Origin: Longimicrobiales bacterium
GTDB taxonomy: Bacteria > Gemmatimonadota > Gemmatimonadetes > Longimicrobiales > Gaopeijiaceae
Assembly: GCA_028823235.1 (NCBI GenBank)
Contig: JAPKBW010000006.1
Location: 1 to 64,000 of the forward strand
Direction: 5' to 3'
Length of the DNA stretch: 64,000 bases
Shown: piece by piece, positions 61,323-64,000 of the stretch
Layout: each line of letters starts with the position of its first letter
Numbering within the stretch: position 1 is the first letter of the stretch
The notes under the pieces: model-generated
What the model saw: the letters and a program-made list of their open reading frames with translations, nothing else
What the model was told of the DNA's origin: nothing
The model's database searches: none
Position numbers and translations under genes: made by a program

Positions 61323-62927
61323 GTGTCCCTCGAGCAAGAAATCGCTAGGCGCCGCACCTTCGCCATCATCAGTCACCCGGATGCCGGAAAAACTACGCTG
61401 ACGGAGAAGCTGCTCCTTTATGGCGGTGCGATCCGCACCGCTGGCTCGGTCAAAGGACGGAGGGCGGATCGGCATGCGACGTCCGACTGGCTCGAGATGG
61501 AGCAGGAACGTGGAATTTCGATCACCGCGAGCGTTCTGCACTTCGACTACGAAGGCTTTCGAATCAACTTGCTGGACACCCCGGGGCACCAGGATTTTTC
61601 GGAAGACACGTACCGGGCGCTGACGGCCGCCGACAGTGCGATCATGCTCCTCGACAATCGGAAGGGTGTCGAGACGCAGACACGAAAACTCTTCAGCGTC
61701 TGTCGGAAGCGACGGCTGCCGATCTTCACCTTTGTGAACAAGTGTGACCGCGTCGGAGAGGACCCCCTCGGGCTCCTCGACGACGTGCAGGTTGAGCTCG
61801 GCATCGACTGTTTCGTGTCGACATGGCCGGTGAGAAAAGACGGACAACTCATCGGCGTGTACGACCGCTCGCGGGAACGTGTCTGGCTGTACGAGAAGAC
61901 TGACGACCATGGGAAGTCGCGACCGAACGCGACGCTGCTCGAACTCGAAGCACCTGAGCTCGAAGCGGAGCTCGGGGCCAAGGCCGTCGACCAGTTGGCC
62001 GAAGAGATCGAGCTGATTTCCGTTGCGGGAACACCCGCCGATCTCGACGCCGTCGCTCGAGGTGAGGCGAGTCCGGTCTGTTTCGGGAGCGCGCTCACAA
62101 ATTTCGGGGTCGATGTTTTCTTGGAGCGATTCCTCCAGCTGGCACCGCCACCTGCGGCCCGCGAGGGATCCGAGGGCACGATCGACCCCGTCTCTCATCC
62201 GTTCTCCGGGTTCGTCTTCAAGGTCCAGGCGAACATGGACCCACGACACCGCGACCGCGTCGCATTCCTCCGTGTGTGCTCCGGCCAGTTTGCCGAGGGC
62301 ACCGAGGCCGTCGTCTCTCGAAGTGGGAAAACGATCCGCCTGGCCCAGCCTCAGGAGTTCATGGCTCGAGAGAGAACGCATAGCGACGCCTTCGCGGTGG
62401 CAGGGGATGTCGTGGGGCTCCTCGACCGTGGATCACTCCGGGTGGGCGATACCGTCGCCGTAGGGGGCCAGATCGAGTACGCAGGTGTCCCCCGCTTCAG
62501 CCCCGAGCACTTCGCCCAGATCCACATCGAGGACGCACTCAAGCGGAAGCACCTCGACCGTGGGCTTCGCCACCTCGCGGAAGAGGGCACGATTCTTCTT
62601 CTGTTCGCGCCCTCGCTGACTGGACCGGTGCCGATCGTGGGCGCAGTCGGCGTGCTGCAGTTCGACGTCCTCCTGGACCGGCTGCAACGAGAATACAGCG
62701 TCACGGCACGCCTCGAACGGCTCCCCTTCCATTGCGCTCGATGGGTGACCGGACCGGATGCCTCCATCGACAAGGTGGCAAATGCCTATGGTCGGCGTCG
62801 GGTCGAGGACGCTGACGGGGCTGAACTGATTCTTTTCGACAACGAGTGGACGCTCCAGCGCAGTGTCGAACAGGAGAAGGAACTGACGTTTTACGACGTC
62901 CAGCCGCGGAGGCCGGCGGGCGCCTAG
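61323..62927 (+). CDS. prfC: Peptide chain release factor 3
   Basis: A 534-residue translational GTPase that recycles RF1/RF2. G1 SHPDAGKTT (17-25), G2/switch EQERGISITAS, G3 DTPGH, G4 NKCD, followed by RF3-type domains II and III (FRHLAEEG-like RGLRHLAEEGTILLL, VGAVGVLQFDVLLDRL). The start is GTG five bases after the DUF5916 stop. Confidence 0.97.
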   Translation: MSLEQEIARRRTFAIISHPDAGKTTLTEKLLLYGGAIRTAGSVKGRRADRHATSDWLEMEQERGISITASVLHFDYEGFRINLLDTPGHQDFSEDTYRALTAADSAIMLLDNRKGVETQTRKLFSVCRKRRLPIFTFVNKCDRVGEDPLGLLDDVQVELGIDCFVSTWPVRKDGQLIGVYDRSRERVWLYEKTDDHGKSRPNATLLELEAPELEAELGAKAVDQLAEEIELISVAGTPADLDAVARGEASPVCFGSALTNFGVDVFLERFLQLAPPPAAREGSEGTIDPVSHPFSGFVFKVQANMDPRHRDRVAFLRVCSGQFAEGTEAVVSRSGKTIRLAQPQEFMARERTHSDAFAVAGDVVGLLDRGSLRVGDTVAVGGQIEYAGVPRFSPEHFAQIHIEDALKRKHLDRGLRHLAEEGTILLLFAPSLTGPVPIVGAVGVLQFDVLLDRLQREYSVTARLERLPFHCARWVTGPDASIDKVANAYGRRRVEDADGAELILFDNEWTLQRSVEQEKELTFYDVQPRRPAGA

Positions 62928-62929
62928 TA

Positions 62930-63991
62930 TTAGCCCCGCTGCCGCCGACGCTTCAGGAATCCGATAGCCGCCGGGACGGCGACGAGCCATAGTAGCCAGG
63001 ACAGGCGCTCTCCCCAGCTGAGCATCCTGAAATACTCCCACGTCAGCCACGGCAGCGTGGCCACCATTCGTATCGGCGATCCGTTGTGGTAAGGCATGCG
63101 CCGCTCAACGACGAGAACCGCGCTCCGCCGATTGGCGTGGAGCACTTCATCGATGACCTCGCCCAGTTCCACGGGTGCCATATCCGGCCACCCTGGAATG
63201 CTCATCACACTCCAGGACGCCACGGTACGCCCCCACCCGTGAAGGTTGGCCCCGCCTATCAGTGCCAGATCGAATGAATCGGCAGCCGCAATGATCTCGG
63301 CCCGCTCGGCTCGGACCTGCTCCAATCCTCGGGGCGAGCCGTCGTTGATCTCGATGCCGATCATCCCAGAGGGAGTCTCCTCCGTTAACGGGATCAGATA
63401 CTTCAATGGCCCCGGCATCGTGTAGAAGAGTGTTGGCGGTCGCTCACCTCGCGCGTGGGCAACCTCGAGTGAGTCGGCCTCCATGTATACACTGTCCGCA
63501 TCGAGTGCGAAGAGATAACGATCCCGGGCGCCGAGGGCATTCGTTGGCCTCAGGTGAATCCTGATTTCCGCGCCCTCGAGAATGACGGTCCGCTCACCCG
63601 CTGTCGCCGGATTGTTCGCCGCCGACTCGTCGAACCCCTTCCACGTGTAATGATCCGTCACGTAGGCCGCGTCAAAGCCACCGGCCTCATGCCACCCCCG
63701 ATTACCATCGGCAGCGAAGAGGCTCCAGCCGTCGTGAGAGTGGAGAGTGTGGGAATGGAAATCGATGGATAGCAGGTCTGCGTCGGCCAAACGCATTCCG
63801 GTCATCGGGCGAGGCAGGACCATGGCCGCCAGGTAGAATCCGAAGAGCAGAACGAGGGCTATTCCGGCGCGCGTGACCTCTTTTCCAATCCGGATAGGAA
63901 GCGCTGGCGGACGTGAGAGGGGCTGTATCCGGGCACGGCTGAGGACTCGCCAGCGCAGCGAGACATACAGAAGGACAAGGGTTAGCAGCAC
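62930..63991 (-). CDS. Membrane-anchored PHP-domain-like phosphoesterase (5' end may be cut)
   Basis: At least 353 residues. N-terminal membrane helix (ALVLLFGFYLAAMVL), then metal motif DFHSHTLHSHDG, VTDHY, EGAEIRIH and GGANLHGWG; one C-terminal membrane helix (LLWLVAVPAAIGFL) and a basic tail. This is the PHP metal fold. The frame is open to the window edge, so the true start may lie outside. Confidence 0.8.
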   Translation of the reverse strand: MLLTLVLLYVSLRWRVLSRARIQPLSRPPALPIRIGKEVTRAGIALVLLFGFYLAAMVLPRPMTGMRLADADLLSIDFHSHTLHSHDGWSLFAADGNRGWHEAGGFDAAYVTDHYTWKGFDESAANNPATAGERTVILEGAEIRIHLRPTNALGARDRYLFALDADSVYMEADSLEVAHARGERPPTLFYTMPGPLKYLIPLTEETPSGMIGIEINDGSPRGLEQVRAERAEIIAAADSFDLALIGGANLHGWGRTVASWSVMSIPGWPDMAPVELGEVIDEVLHANRRSAVLVVERRMPYHNGSPIRMVATLPWLTWEYFRMLSWGERLSWLLWLVAVPAAIGFLKRRRQRG

Positions 63992-64000
63992 GGCGTAGTG

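Noticed and set aside
61308-62381. 357-codon open frame antisense to prfC
   Set aside because: It lies wholly opposite a clear RF3 gene; GC-rich DNA gives long antisense frames, and it shows no protein motif.
1-64000. tRNA, rRNA, CRISPR arrays, intact insertion sequences
   Set aside because: None seen by eye; no regularly spaced repeats or transposase motifs. A dedicated RNA search was not possible.

Overview
The window is GC-rich bacterial DNA with dense coding on both strands. Several traits suggest a Gemmatimonadota-like (possibly marine) bacterium: many Tat- or lipobox-exported proteins, an Asp-box beta-propeller protein of about 1,000 residues, a DUF5916 outer-membrane-type protein, an ADOP-type permease remnant, and several NHL/PD40 propeller lipoproteins. 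This placement is an inference from family content; no rRNA or tRNA gene was recognised. There are 57 protein genes I would call, plus several gene remnants.

Layout. 0-3 kb: exported Asp-box propeller. 3.4-10.7 kb (minus strand): two iron-uptake units. One is feoA-feoB1-hydrolase, preceded by a Fur-like inverted repeat. The other is a membrane-anchored DtxR-FeoA-FeoA regulator, feoB2 and an MscS channel, preceded by a perfect DtxR-type iron box. The iron box also faces the divergent multicopper-oxidase unit (10.8-15.8 kb: multicopper oxidase, amidohydrolase, ZIP-like permease with a His-rich tail, DsrE-like protein). 16-19 kb: two Tat-exported cofactor enzymes (HisC-like aminotransferase, NAD epimerase) beside a degraded Tat ORF. 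19.1-24.9 kb: a moxR-DUF58-batD/A/B/C-like operon. 25-29.9 kb: Tat lipoprotein, cutC, BaiN-like flavoprotein, Tat hydrolase, a frameshifted ADOP permease and a phnA gene with no standard start codon. 29.9-38.3 kb: queG, glycosyltransferase, class V aminotransferase, a DUF4440-like remnant, mazG-like, zinc-type oxidoreductase, queE, NUDIX and a PD40 lipoprotein. 38.4-40.8 kb: an arsenic unit (marR-type regulator, arsM) lying between two pieces that look like one broken M28 peptidase gene. 40.8-48.8 kb: gyrA, small conserved proteins, and a PLP decarboxylase-CPBP protease-DUF6941 operon. 48.8-51.9 kb: a phenylacetyl-CoA epoxidase operon in which PaaD is split into two genes. 52-64 kb: NHL proteins flanking a HupE/UreJ-like protein, DUF2911 lipoprotein, MscS channel, truncated cyclic-nucleotide-binding protein, DUF5916 protein, prfC and a PHP-domain membrane protein cut by the window edge.

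The most unusual elements are the membrane-tethered iron regulator with two FeoA-like domains and its operator; the MarR/ArsM pair with shared promoter sites and cysteine pairs; the split PaaD; and the multicopper-oxidase operon with an unassigned N-terminal domain and a non-canonical His-tailed ZIP-like permease. Scattered frameshifted fragments show active gene decay at the accessory joints. No CRISPR array, prophage or intact insertion sequence was seen.
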